Below are positions 36,250 to 44,844 of a stretch of 64,000 nt of DNA, in pieces. Below the pieces are notes generated by a model. It had not been told where the DNA came from. It worked only from the letters and a program-made list of their open reading frames with translations, and made no database searches. How positions within the stretch are numbered: position 1 is the first letter of the stretch; every line of letters begins with the position of its first letter. This stretch comes from Oxalobacteraceae bacterium (lineage in GTDB: Bacteria; Pseudomonadota; Gammaproteobacteria; Burkholderiales; Burkholderiaceae_D). The position numbers and the translations under genes are program-made. Location: positions 1 to 64,000 of the forward strand of contig CANFLV010000006.1 of assembly GCA_947448025.1 (NCBI GenBank). The letters are read 5' to 3'.

Positions 36250-36461
36250 GGTGTGCTTTCTTGTTGGAGTTGGAATAGAGCCTCATCCGGTGTGGTGCAC
36301 ATGGCCGCATGGCGTGGTGTTGCCTACCGAATCAGGTTCTCAGTATGCCGCGCACATTTCAAAAAAATATTGATCTGCGTCAACTACAGCAAGATGAGCA
36401 GAGGCACCATGACGCTGACCATCAGGTCACGGGGAATTCACTAGCCTAAAATCAGAGACAA

Positions 36462-36875
36462 CTATCCAGGCATATTGCTGAAGTCCATAAATAGTGCATT
36501 CCATCGATGCCCGTCCGGGTCACAGAAGCCGCAGCCATACATGAATCCATTCGATTCAGCTGGCTCGGCGAATACAGTTCCGCCTGCTGCCTTCACGCGA
36601 CTGGCCATCTCGTCAACCTGCTCCCGGCTATCAGCGCCTAATGAAAACAAGACCTCGGTTCCCTTGCTGGTGTCGGAAAGACCATGGCTCGTGAAGCCGG
36701 TAAAGACATCTTGCGCAAAGAGCATCAGGACGACTTTTTTCTCGCCGATCGTGAAGCTTGCAGAATGTTCGCTATTGCCTCATCCCGGGTTGCGTGCAAA
36801 ACCAATTTCAGTGAAGAACGCCGTCGACTTGACGATATTTTTTACGGGTAAATTGAGCCAGATATCTTGTGGCAT
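36462..36875 (-). pseudogene. VOC-family (glyoxalase-like) gene with in-frame stop
   Basis: Read on the minus strand, ATG 36875 starts MPQDIWLNLPVKNIVKSTAFFTEIGFARNPG, then TGA (36782-36780), and the same frame continues GNSEHSASFTIGEKKVVLMLFAQDVF to a normal VOC ending CGFCDPDGHRWNALFMDFSN. The two halves join without a frameshift, so one base change (probably CGA, GGA or TGG to TGA) broke a roughly 137-aa gene. The downstream part could restart at ATG 36725 but would lack the first metal ligand. Confidence 0.8.
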
Positions 36876-37163
36876 GGGTGAGTTCCTTAAGATTGAATGC
36901 GCGTCATGCAAGCCGGCACCGCTGTAGGCATGCGGACAATCCTTACGTGCCGCACCGGCGATCTTCTGACCCAAGCGTTCTTCTTTTGTGACCTTGGCTA
37001 AATTGTTTTCACGGAGTCCGACGATGCCGGGCTTGTCGCGCTGACGGTCGTTTGTCATGGCTGAGTGACGCAAGCCTTCGAGATCACGCGGTGGCGTCAG
37101 TGCGTAGGCTTCGGTGTCTTGCACATGAATGCTTGATTCTTGCGCGTGCGTTACCCCGGTCAC
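36876..37163 (-). pseudogene. Remnant of a small gene, fused in frame to the broken VOC gene
   Basis: About 96 codons run without a stop into the VOC start. The end AKVTKEERLGQKIAGAARKDCPHAYSGAGL resembles the C-terminal region of small Cys-containing proteins common in Oxalobacteraceae, but the expected hydrophobic ending is replaced by HDAHSILRNSP. This suggests a deletion or rearrangement. A 137-bp repeat begins just upstream, which may be linked. Confidence 0.4.
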
Positions 37164-37181
37164 TTGAGCCTGCGTTGACGT

Positions 37182-37318
37182 GCGACTAAAACTAAAACCT
37201 CATCCGGCTGAGTCGCTGGCAGCGCCACGCTGAACTGTCACAGGTATTCGGCCTGTGCACCGCATCCCTGAAAATGGCGGCAGAGATGGGGTGCACAAGG
37301 CGGATGCCGGGAATAAAA
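37182..37318. repeat. Dispersed hairpin repeat, copy 1
   Basis: About 137 bp, clearly related to 61269-61404: shared blocks GCGACTA, CATCCGGCTG-GTCGCTGGC, CCACGCTG-ACTGTCA and GGCGGATGCCGGG-ATAAAA. The core can fold: 37246-37270 pairs with 37281-37305 over 25 bp with a few mismatches and wobble pairs. It lies between a broken gene and a GIY-YIG-like gene. REP- or MITE-like; no transposase is present. Confidence 0.75.
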
Positions 37319-37405
37319 GTCGATGCCGTCAGCACAATTCGATGGTCATGGTTCGTCTCGAACGCATTTTCGGCGGCAATATTTCGCCCCAGATGAAAAT
37401 ACCGC

Positions 37406-37963
37406 TTACGCCATTTTTTCCAGCAAATTCTTCACAATAGTAATCGCCTCATCCGGCTCGCACTTGAACAGGTCATTGTTGGCCGGATCGCTGTCGTCGA
37501 GGTAATTACCTTTGAGACTGTATTGCGCAAGATCCCTGTGCACGGCTTTTTCCATGAGCCCCATTTCATCGCAATTGGCAGAAAACAAAATCACCCAGTC
37601 AGTGCGCTTGCCAGGGTCATTGACGTTGATCGTTTTCGCGCGAATTTCCATGTTTTCCGTCACGCTCACCCGTGTTGCGCCGGCAGACTTGGAATGTGCA
37701 ACAAAGATAAAGCCTTCAGTGTGTTGCCGACGACCAAATGCCAATACGGAAGGGCTGCATTGCGGGCAATGGCCGCTGGTGGTCTTGATGTTGTGCTTGC
37801 GCGGACACTTGTCTTTCACATAGACAAGAAACTTGCCGGCGGCTTCGGCCTTGGGCACGTAGTCACGCGCTTGCAAGCTACCGCCGTTGTAGACATCTTT
37901 TGCTGCTAGTCCGTGATGCTTGAGGAAGGTTAATTCCGCAGCAGTGAAATAAAAGGGATCCAT
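37406..37963 (-). CDS. GIY-YIG-like (T5orf172/MUG113-type) protein
   Basis: 185 aa. A Cys cluster (CPRKHNIKTTSGHCPQCSPS, residues 53-72) suggests a zinc site. The second half, GFIFVAHSKSAGATRVSVTENMEIRAKTINVNDPGKRTDWVILFSANCDEMGLMEKAVHRDLAQYS, follows the pattern of T5orf172-type GIY-YIG relatives (strand, R-containing helix, E-x-x-x-H near the end). The catalytic GIY/YIG pair itself is not well preserved, so nuclease activity is doubtful. Lies alone beside the repeat. Function unknown. Confidence 0.55.
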   Translation of the reverse strand: MDPFYFTAAELTFLKHHGLAAKDVYNGGSLQARDYVPKAEAAGKFLVYVKDKCPRKHNIKTTSGHCPQCSPSVLAFGRRQHTEGFIFVAHSKSAGATRVSVTENMEIRAKTINVNDPGKRTDWVILFSANCDEMGLMEKAVHRDLAQYSLKGNYLDDSDPANNDLFKCEPDEAITIVKNLLEKMA

Positions 37964-38531
37964 GTTTGTTATCTACCGATTGTTGAATTTGACTGTTTGA
38001 AGGGCGAGCTGACGGTGCATTTTTGTCATGAAAATGCGCTCCGCCGCTTCGCAATTCAGCTTTGCCGTCATTTTACTATTGTTGCGCTCCGTTAAGAGTT
38101 TCGGATCATGATCTGATTTTTCATCGGGCTCACCCGCCAAATTATTCTCTGTAACGCAATTTTTTGCGTTCCCAGCCAAAAGTAATCGCGCCCCAGCGAT
38201 GCCGTTGTACTAAAAGAAAATTTTGCTTTATTACCCAGAATCAACATAATATAAGTTCTCTAAAGCAACTTATTGCCATTAATACTTTAGTTTATCCATG
38301 TGATTTCCGCTGGTAATGGCCGGCGACTGCTGTGCATTGAATGGTGTTCCGCCGGGAAAATGGTGGTGCATCGTTCATGTTTCAAAAGGACGGGAAAGAA
38401 AAAGCTTTATCTTGACTGAAATCATCAATGGATTTGCATGCATGCGGCTTGTCTCCACTGTTTAGGTGCTTCGAGGCAATGCCGGTTTTTCGAAAATAGC
38501 GACTTACTCTAACTAAAAAAAAGGAAACTCG
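37964..38531. other. 568-bp AT-rich intergenic region
   Basis: No gene I can support. A 68-codon minus-strand frame (37973-38179) has no convincing ribosome site or family. The right part (38200-38290) is AT-rich and probably holds the gnd-zwf promoter. No obvious HexR palindrome was found. Confidence 0.5.
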
Positions 38532-39512
38532 ATGCAACTCGGAATGATTGGCTTAGGCCGGATGGGTGGAAATATTGTACGTAGACTGATGCGGGGCGGG
38601 CATTCCTGCGTCGTGTTTGATACTTCAGCGCAAAGCGTGGAGCAACTGGCAAGCGAAGGCGCAACGCCGACGCATGACCTCGCCGAATTCGTCAAAGCAC
38701 TTGAAGGACCTCGCGCGGTCTGGGTAATGTTGCCGGCCGGTCCGATCACTGAAGCGACAGTACAAAAACTGGGCGAATTGCTGAAACCGGGTGACGTGAT
38801 CATTGACGGCGGCAATTCGAACTATCAGGACGACGTGCGTCGTTCGCAAATGTTGGAGCCAAAGGGCATCCGTTACATCGACGTCGGCACCAGCGGCGGC
38901 GTGTGGGGACTGGAGCGCGGCTATTGCATGATGATCGGCGGCGACGAGGCATCAGTGAAGCGCCTTGATCCTATTTTCAAAACTCTCGCGCCTGGCGTGG
39001 GCGAAATCGAAAAGACCCCGGGTCGCGAAGGCCGTCACTCCACCGCCGAAGAGGGCTACTACTACACCGGTCCTGCCGGTTCCGGCCACTTCGTCAAGAT
39101 GGTACATAACGGGATTGAGTACGGCTTGATGCAAGCCTATGCCGAAGGCCTCGATATTCTCCGTGGCGCGCGTCAGGAAAGCATTCCGGCGGAACGTCGC
39201 TATAACCTCGATCTGGCTGAAATCACGGAACTGTGGCGTCGCGGCAGCGTGGTGTCGTCGTGGCTGCTCGACCTGAGCGCGATTTCCCTGGCTGAAGACC
39301 CTGATCTGAAAACCTATTCCGGCTTTGTTGAAGATTCTGGTGAAGGCCGCTGGACGATACAGGCAGCGATCGAAGAAGCGGTGCCTGCTGATGTACTGTC
39401 AGCGGCACTCTACGCACGCTTCCGTTCGCGTCAGGAACACACTTTTGCTGAAAAACTGTTGTCCGCCATGCGCAAGCAATTCGGCGGCCATAAAGAGCCA
39501 ACAAAACAATAA
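38532..39512 (+). CDS. gnd: 6-phosphogluconate dehydrogenase (decarboxylating), short form
   Basis: 326 aa, the short GndA/YqeC type. Rossmann motif [13 protein letters not shown] at residues 6-18, [12 protein letters not shown], and the catalytic [27 protein letters not shown] with the lysine and asparagine of the active site. It oxidises 6-phosphogluconate to ribulose 5-phosphate with NAD(P)H production. AAGGAAA precedes the start. Forms an operon with zwf, 8-bp gap. Confidence 0.95.
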   Translation: MQLGMIGLGRMGGNIVRRLMRGGHSCVVFDTSAQSVEQLASEGATPTHDLAEFVKALEGPRAVWVMLPAGPITEATVQKLGELLKPGDVIIDGGNSNYQDDVRRSQMLEPKGIRYIDVGTSGGVWGLERGYCMMIGGDEASVKRLDPIFKTLAPGVGEIEKTPGREGRHSTAEEGYYYTGPAGSGHFVKMVHNGIEYGLMQAYAEGLDILRGARQESIPAERRYNLDLAEITELWRRGSVVSSWLLDLSAISLAEDPDLKTYSGFVEDSGEGRWTIQAAIEEAVPADVLSAALYARFRSRQEHTFAEKLLSAMRKQFGGHKEPTKQ

Positions 39513-39520
39513 GGAAGCTA

Positions 39521-41056
39521 ATGGCACAAGATATCGAACACGCAAAAACCGCGCACGGTGAGCGGGCGCCTTCCTGCACCATCGTGATTTTTGGTGCAGG
39601 CGGTGATTTAACCAAACGCCTGCTGATGCCGGCTCTGTATAACCTCGCACGCACAGGTTTGCTGCCGGATGATTTTGCTCTTGTCGGTCTCGATCGGGTA
39701 CCGATGACGGACCTCGAGTTCCAGAACCATGTGGAAGAGGCAGTGCGCGCCTTTGCCGCGGACAAGCATTACACGCAAACGCTGGATGAAACCCATCTCA
39801 AGCGTCTCGTATCGTGCATGACCTACATGTCGCTCGACTTCGCATCACCCGAGTCCTATCTTGAACTCGACGCCAAGCTTAAAGACCTGAAAACGACACA
39901 TCACGTCAGCGACAATGTCATGTTCTACCTGGCCGTCGGTGCGCGCTTCTTTGGCAGCATCGTCGATCGTCTTGGACGCGCCGGCCTCGTGACCGAGACC
40001 GATCACAGCTGGCGTCGTGTAGTCGTCGAAAAGCCGTTCGGCCATGACCTGGAATCGGCGCAGGCCTTGAACAAACAGCTGCGCCATAGTTTGTCCGAAA
40101 GCCAGATTTATCGCATGGATCACTTCCTTGGCAAAGAGACGGTGCAAAACATCATGCTCATGCGTTTTGCCAATGGCATCTTCGAGCCGCTGTGGAATCG
40201 TGACCATATCGATCACGTCCAGATTACAGTCGCTGAAACCGTCGCCGTTGAAAATCGCGCGGCGTTTTACGAGACCACTGGCGCCATGCGCGACATGGTA
40301 CCAAACCATGTCTTCCAGCTGCTGGCCCTGACGGCGATGGAGTCACCGGCGTCGTTCGATGCGGATGCAGTGCGCAATGAAAAGACCAAGGTTCTGACCT
40401 CGGTGCATCGCGTCGATGCCGCGCATGATTCGGTACGTGGGCAGTACGCTGCAGGCGAGCAGAATGGTGCAGCGCATCTGGGCTATCTGCAAGAGTCCGG
40501 CGTAGCCGAGAACAGCACGACCGAGACCTATGTGGCGATGAAGCTGGGTATCGATAACTGGCGTTGGGCTGGCGTGCCGTTTTATCTGCGCACCGGCAAG
40601 GCGCTCGGCACACGCTACAGCGAGATCGCGATTCAATTCAAGCGGCCACCGATTTCTCTGTTCCGTAATACGGCGACAGACGAACTCACGCCAAATTGCC
40701 TCGTGATCAAATTGCAGCCGGATGAGGGCGCCTTGCTTTCTTTTGGCGCGAAAATCCCGGGACCGAAAATTGCGATCGGCCAGGTGCATATGGATTTCCA
40801 TTACAAGGATTATTTCCAGAACGCGCCGAGCACCGGTTACGAAACCCTGATCTACGATTGCATGATTGGTGATGCGACCTTGTTCCAGCGTTCCGACAGC
40901 GTCATGGCAGGCTGGGAAATCGTCAAGCCTATCCAGGATTACTGGGCATCAGGTGAGGCACCGCTGGCGCATTATCCGGCTGGTTCGGAAGGCCCGGCCG
41001 AGTCTGATGACTTGCTGGGAAGAACAGGGCGCGCGTGGCGGCCCGCAGCAGAATAA
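39521..41056 (+). CDS. zwf: Glucose-6-phosphate 1-dehydrogenase
   Basis: 511 aa. IFGAGGDLTKRLLMPALYNL is the NADP-binding segment and YRMDHFLGKETVQNIMLMRFAN contains the catalytic H/K. Full-length, with the usual C-terminal QDYW. It is the first step of the oxidative pentose phosphate and Entner-Doudoroff pathways. No pgl gene follows in this cluster. Confidence 0.96.
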   Translation: MAQDIEHAKTAHGERAPSCTIVIFGAGGDLTKRLLMPALYNLARTGLLPDDFALVGLDRVPMTDLEFQNHVEEAVRAFAADKHYTQTLDETHLKRLVSCMTYMSLDFASPESYLELDAKLKDLKTTHHVSDNVMFYLAVGARFFGSIVDRLGRAGLVTETDHSWRRVVVEKPFGHDLESAQALNKQLRHSLSESQIYRMDHFLGKETVQNIMLMRFANGIFEPLWNRDHIDHVQITVAETVAVENRAAFYETTGAMRDMVPNHVFQLLALTAMESPASFDADAVRNEKTKVLTSVHRVDAAHDSVRGQYAAGEQNGAAHLGYLQESGVAENSTTETYVAMKLGIDNWRWAGVPFYLRTGKALGTRYSEIAIQFKRPPISLFRNTATDELTPNCLVIKLQPDEGALLSFGAKIPGPKIAIGQVHMDFHYKDYFQNAPSTGYETLIYDCMIGDATLFQRSDSVMAGWEIVKPIQDYWASGEAPLAHYPAGSEGPAESDDLLGRTGRAWRPAAE

Positions 41057-41094
41057 GCGTCATGATGTAATTAATGCTGATTGCCTTAGCATTG

Positions 41095-41126
41095 CACAGG
41101 CCCGAGTTAAATCGGGCCTGTTTTTT
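41095..41126 (+). terminator. Rho-independent terminator after zwf
   Basis: ACAGGCCCGA (41096-41105) pairs perfectly with TCGGGCCTGT (41112-41121) around a 6-nt loop, followed by T6. Confidence 0.95.
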
Positions 41127-41169
41127 CGTGCACAGTCGCAGCCCAGTTTTCTTCTTACAAGGTAATGTC

Positions 41170-42093
41170 ATGTCCCTGATTCTGAATGCTGAATTGACCG
41201 CCGTAGCATTGCCCTACCTGGCGCTGGCACAGGAAATCAAGGCGACCTTGCGCGATGCAACGGTGACGGTGCCGCCGCGAATCGTGCAAGCCCTGGCCGG
41301 CGGCGGCAGTCTGTTCGTCATGCCGGCGGCAGATGCACGCATTGCCATTACCAAGCTCATTACCTTTATCCCCGATAACCCGGCGCGCAGCCTGCCGACG
41401 ATTCAGGGCGACATCGTCGTCTTCGATGTTCGCAATGGCCAGCGCATTGCCATCCTTGATGGCCCGACAGTCACTGCGCGGCGCACGGCTGCTGTGTCCT
41501 TGCTGGCGGCACAGCTGCTCGCGCCCAATGTCGATGGCCCTTTGCTGATCGTGGGCGCCGGTGTGCAGGGGCGCTCGCACCTTGAAGCTTTCAGTGCCGG
41601 CTTGCCGATAGAAGAAGTCTGGATCGCCTCGCGCAGTCGCAGCAGTGCCGATGCCCTCGTCGCGCATGCCCACACGCTGGGATTACGCGCCCGTCGCGTG
41701 GACGATGCCGATGCGGCGCTGGCTTCATGCCCGCTGGTCGTGACGACGACGCCGGCACAGGAAGTCGTCATGCGCGCCATGCCGCGCGCCGATGCATTCG
41801 TCGCCGCCGTCGGCGCCTTTACGCCGCGTATGCTTGAATGGGACGCGGCGGTTTGCCGGCGGTTCGCGGCTGATGCAACGATCGTGGTCGATACGCGCGA
41901 CGCCGATCATGAGGCTGGCGACCTGCTGCAGGCGGGGCTGGATGTGCGCCTGATGCCGACGCTGGCCGATGTGCTTGACGATGTTTGCTGGGCTGCGCAT
42001 CCACAGCGGCGTGACAGTGGTCCGGTATTGTTCAAGAGTTGTGGCTGGGGTGGATGGGATCTCGCGGCGGTGCGTTGCGTGACGGCGGCATAA
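41170..42093 (+). CDS. Ornithine cyclodeaminase/mu-crystallin family; likely pyrroline/piperideine-2-carboxylate reductase
   Basis: 307 aa from ATG 41170 (AAGG upstream; the longer frame includes the zwf terminator). GGGSLFVMPAADARIAITKLITFIPDNPARSLPTIQGDIVVFD and LDGPTVTARRTAAVSLLAA, then the NAD(P)-binding LLIVGAGVQGRSHLEAF, are family signatures. The pattern is closer to LhpI-type ketimine reductases, which reduce delta-1-pyrroline-2-carboxylate to proline, than to true ornithine cyclodeaminase. Monocistronic. Confidence 0.82.
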   Translation: MSLILNAELTAVALPYLALAQEIKATLRDATVTVPPRIVQALAGGGSLFVMPAADARIAITKLITFIPDNPARSLPTIQGDIVVFDVRNGQRIAILDGPTVTARRTAAVSLLAAQLLAPNVDGPLLIVGAGVQGRSHLEAFSAGLPIEEVWIASRSRSSADALVAHAHTLGLRARRVDDADAALASCPLVVTTTPAQEVVMRAMPRADAFVAAVGAFTPRMLEWDAAVCRRFAADATIVVDTRDADHEAGDLLQAGLDVRLMPTLADVLDDVCWAAHPQRRDSGPVLFKSCGWGGWDLAAVRCVTAA

Positions 42094-42332
42094 GGCGATA
42101 TGCCCACAAACTACAGGCCATCATCCTGTCAATTCCTGTTGATCTGTCTCATGCAGATCGCAGGCCGCCGTTCTGGCCTTGCACGCTAATGCATTCGATA
42201 TCAAAATAAGCTCACAGAGTGCTGTCGAATAATTCGCCTGAACCTGCAGGCTTTACGGATACGCACTACATTTTTTTGCAATGACGCGCAGGAATCCCCC
42301 TGCGCAAATTCACCTTCCATGAGGACGCCACC

Positions 42333-42746
42333 ATGCAAGTCAATACCTATCTGAATTTTCCCGGCAATTGCGAAGCTGCCCTGCATTTCTATGAAAAGAC
42401 TCTGGGTGCGCAAATCAAGTTCATCATGCCTGTGCAAGGTTCACCCATCGAGTCCGACATGCCGCCGGAAATGGCGTCCAAGGTTTTGCATGCGTCGTTT
42501 GAGCTGGCTGGAAATACCTACATGGCGTCCGACATGAGCCAGGATCCCGCCAGTGGCATGAAAGGCTTTGCGATGTCGATTAGTACGAGCGACCCTGATG
42601 AAGCTGAACGGCTCTTCGATTTGCTCGCGCAAGGCGGACAAGTCACGATGCCGCTGCAGCAGACTTTTTGGGCGCTGCGCTTCGGCTCCTTGATTGACCA
42701 GTTCGGTACGCCCTGGATGATGAACTGCGAACAGCCGGCGGCGTAA
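42333..42746 (+). CDS. PhnB-like VOC-family protein
   Basis: 137 aa. MQVNTYLNFPGNCEAALHFYEKTLGAQI and QQTFWALRFGSLIDQFGTPWMMNCEQ are typical of the PhnB-like branch of the VOC fold. The name PhnB is historical; the family is not needed for phosphonate use, and the gene lies 19 kb from the phn cluster. Start preceded by GAGG. Function unknown. Confidence 0.85.
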   Translation: MQVNTYLNFPGNCEAALHFYEKTLGAQIKFIMPVQGSPIESDMPPEMASKVLHASFELAGNTYMASDMSQDPASGMKGFAMSISTSDPDEAERLFDLLAQGGQVTMPLQQTFWALRFGSLIDQFGTPWMMNCEQPAA

Positions 42747-42774
42747 TTTAAAAAAATCGTCCGACTGTTGCTTC

Positions 42775-43653
42775 GTGTTGCCGTTGCTTGTCCTCGGATC
42801 CGGGCATGGAAAAAGGCGATGCCTGCACAGACAGGAGCGCGTAATCGCAACGTGCGTCATGGTGTGCGTGCTGTGCGCATGTGGTGGCGATACTGGCGAC
42901 GAGGCGTCTGCGAAGTTCGTACCGGCCGAACCTGTGTCAGGGGAGCGTCTGCTTGCATCATTCGCGCTTTCGTCGAGTGATGCAGTCGCAGTATCTGCGC
43001 GAACGGTCGCGCTTCTGCCTGATTTCACAAATGGCACCAGCGCTTTCGCGGACTGCTTTTCTTATGTGCCCGGCACCCGATTCGATATGTCCGACGGTAC
43101 AAAATGGCTGATCGTGGCAGAAGGCTTTCAGGGGCAAGCAGCGTTCGGCGCGGCGCAATTGCGCGAGGACGGTACGCGCGTCGGGACGCAGTATTATGCG
43201 ATAGAGTCCGGCTATTTTCGGCTGCTGGGGGACAGTGCCGAGGATCTTGCCGGAGAGCTTAGAAGTACTTCTGCTTATTTCAGCGATTATCGAATTCCGC
43301 TCAGGCTGTCTCCGGGTGCGTCGGTACATTTCAATGGCGTATCGACCACGGAAAATACGCGCGCATCATCTGACGACGTCGTCGACATCACGAGCTCGCA
43401 GCAGCGCTCCAAAATTACGTATCTGGGTCAGGAAACCCTGCAACTAGGCGGTCATACTTTTACCCAGGCCTGCAAGCTGCTCTCAGTGGGATACAGCGTC
43501 GACAGCCTCGACGCGGACGAACATCGCGGCTGGGCGAATGTACTCTGGTTCGCGTCGGGCTATGGCGTAATTCAAAGTGAAGACATTGATGAGCAAGGCC
43601 GGGCCGTGCCCGGTAGCCTCCATCAGTTGGTGAAAATTATCACGTCGCCTTGA
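42775..43653 (+). CDS. Hypothetical protein, probable lipoprotein
   Basis: 292 aa from GTG 42775, but the start is uncertain: TTG 42778 and ATG 42859 are also in frame. The segment ERVIATCVMVCVLCACGG looks like a lipoprotein signal with a lipobox cysteine, so the mature protein probably begins at CACGG or CGG. The rest is soluble and rich in beta-strand patterns (YYAIESGYFRLLGDS, ASVHFNGVSTTENTR, YGVIQSEDIDEQGR). Not recognised. No partner genes. Confidence 0.65.
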   Translation: MLPLLVLGSGHGKRRCLHRQERVIATCVMVCVLCACGGDTGDEASAKFVPAEPVSGERLLASFALSSSDAVAVSARTVALLPDFTNGTSAFADCFSYVPGTRFDMSDGTKWLIVAEGFQGQAAFGAAQLREDGTRVGTQYYAIESGYFRLLGDSAEDLAGELRSTSAYFSDYRIPLRLSPGASVHFNGVSTTENTRASSDDVVDITSSQQRSKITYLGQETLQLGGHTFTQACKLLSVGYSVDSLDADEHRGWANVLWFASGYGVIQSEDIDEQGRAVPGSLHQLVKIITSP

Positions 43654-43817
43654 GGTCAATGTTGTGGACATTGTTGATCGCCTTCACTCAAGATGACGGC
43701 CATTTAAATTTCAAGCATGTGCCACGATCGATGATCCGCATTAAGATGGCAGAGTTCAGGTCATTTTCCATGAGCAATGGCCCGCAGTGACATCATCAAT
43801 TCATCAGGAAGCGATCC

Positions 43818-44702
43818 ATGAAAAATGCAGGCGCAATGCAAGTCGAAGGCTTTTTCGATACCAAGACCTGGACGGTCAGTTACATCGTGCTCGATGCCAG
43901 CACCGGCCAGTGTGCGCTGATCGACAGCGTGCTCGATTATGACCCGAAGTCGGGTCGTACCAGTACCGACGCCGCCGACAAGCTCATCGCCCGCGTGCGC
44001 GAGCTCGGCGCGCATGTGCAATGGCTACTCGAGACGCATGTGCACGCCGATCACCTCTCGGCCGCGCCTTATTTGAAAGCGAAGCTTGGCGGCAAGGTCG
44101 GTATCGGCCAGGCGATCACCACGGTGCAAAACGTGTTCGGCAAATTGTTCAATGCCGGCAGCGATTTCGCCCGAGATGGCAGTCAGTTCGACCACCTGTT
44201 CGCCGATGAGGAGGCCTTCAGGATCGGAAATCTGAATGCGCGCGCCATGCATACGCCGGGTCATACGCCCGCCTGCATGACCTATGTCGTCAGCGATGCC
44301 GACGACGGTGCCGCCTTCGTCGGCGATACCCTGTTCATGCCGGACTACGGCACGGCGCGCTGCGATTTCCCCGGCGGCGATGCGCGCGTACTGTTCCGCT
44401 CGATTAACAAGGTCTTCAGCCTGCCGGCGGCGACGAAATTGTATATGTGCCACGACTATCAGCCGGGCGGACGTGAAGTCGAATTCATCAGCACCGTCGC
44501 CGAAGAACGTGAAAAGAATATTCACGTCCGCAATGGCATCAGTGAAGAGGAATTCGTCGTCATGCGTCGCGCGCGCGATGCGCAGCTGGAGATGCCGACG
44601 CTGATTCTGCCATCAGTGCAAGTTAATATGCGCGCCGGCCACATGCCGCCGCCGGATGACAATGGACAGGTCTACCTGAAGATCCCGATCGATGCGCTGT
44701 GA
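43818..44702 (+). CDS. Persulfide dioxygenase-like metallo-beta-lactamase-fold hydrolase (Blh/ETHE1)
   Basis: 294 aa. The MBL motif THVHADHLS (H-x-H-x-DH), HTPGHTPACMTYV and GDTLFMPDYGTARCDFPGGD with its metal-ligand aspartate are as in ETHE1/Blh enzymes. The C-terminal NIHVRNGISEEEFVVMR and INMRAGHMPP-like region are typical of the bacterial Blh branch. These oxidise glutathione persulfide to sulfite. The next gene is a SulP anion transporter, fitting export or exchange of the sulfur oxyanion. Confidence 0.87.
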   Translation: MKNAGAMQVEGFFDTKTWTVSYIVLDASTGQCALIDSVLDYDPKSGRTSTDAADKLIARVRELGAHVQWLLETHVHADHLSAAPYLKAKLGGKVGIGQAITTVQNVFGKLFNAGSDFARDGSQFDHLFADEEAFRIGNLNARAMHTPGHTPACMTYVVSDADDGAAFVGDTLFMPDYGTARCDFPGGDARVLFRSINKVFSLPAATKLYMCHDYQPGGREVEFISTVAEEREKNIHVRNGISEEEFVVMRRARDAQLEMPTLILPSVQVNMRAGHMPPPDDNGQVYLKIPIDAL

Positions 44703-44844
44703 AGCTGAAGGACGTTTTTACAAATAAAAACGATACACAGGAGACGAACATCGACATTCGACATGCACGAGCTGAACTGGCGGTATCGCTAAAAATTTTT
44801 GTGCCTTTGTCCCGGCCTGAGCAGCCTGTGCTGAAACCTGCGCA

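Noticed and set aside
36780-36782. In-frame TGA as a selenocysteine codon
   Set aside because: VOC proteins do not use Sec at this site and no selenocysteine-insertion hairpin is apparent; a nonsense mutation is simpler.
42333-42746. PhnB-like VOC gene as part of the phosphonate pathway
   Set aside because: PhnB homologues are not required for phosphonate use, the gene is 19 kb away and has no PhoB-like site.
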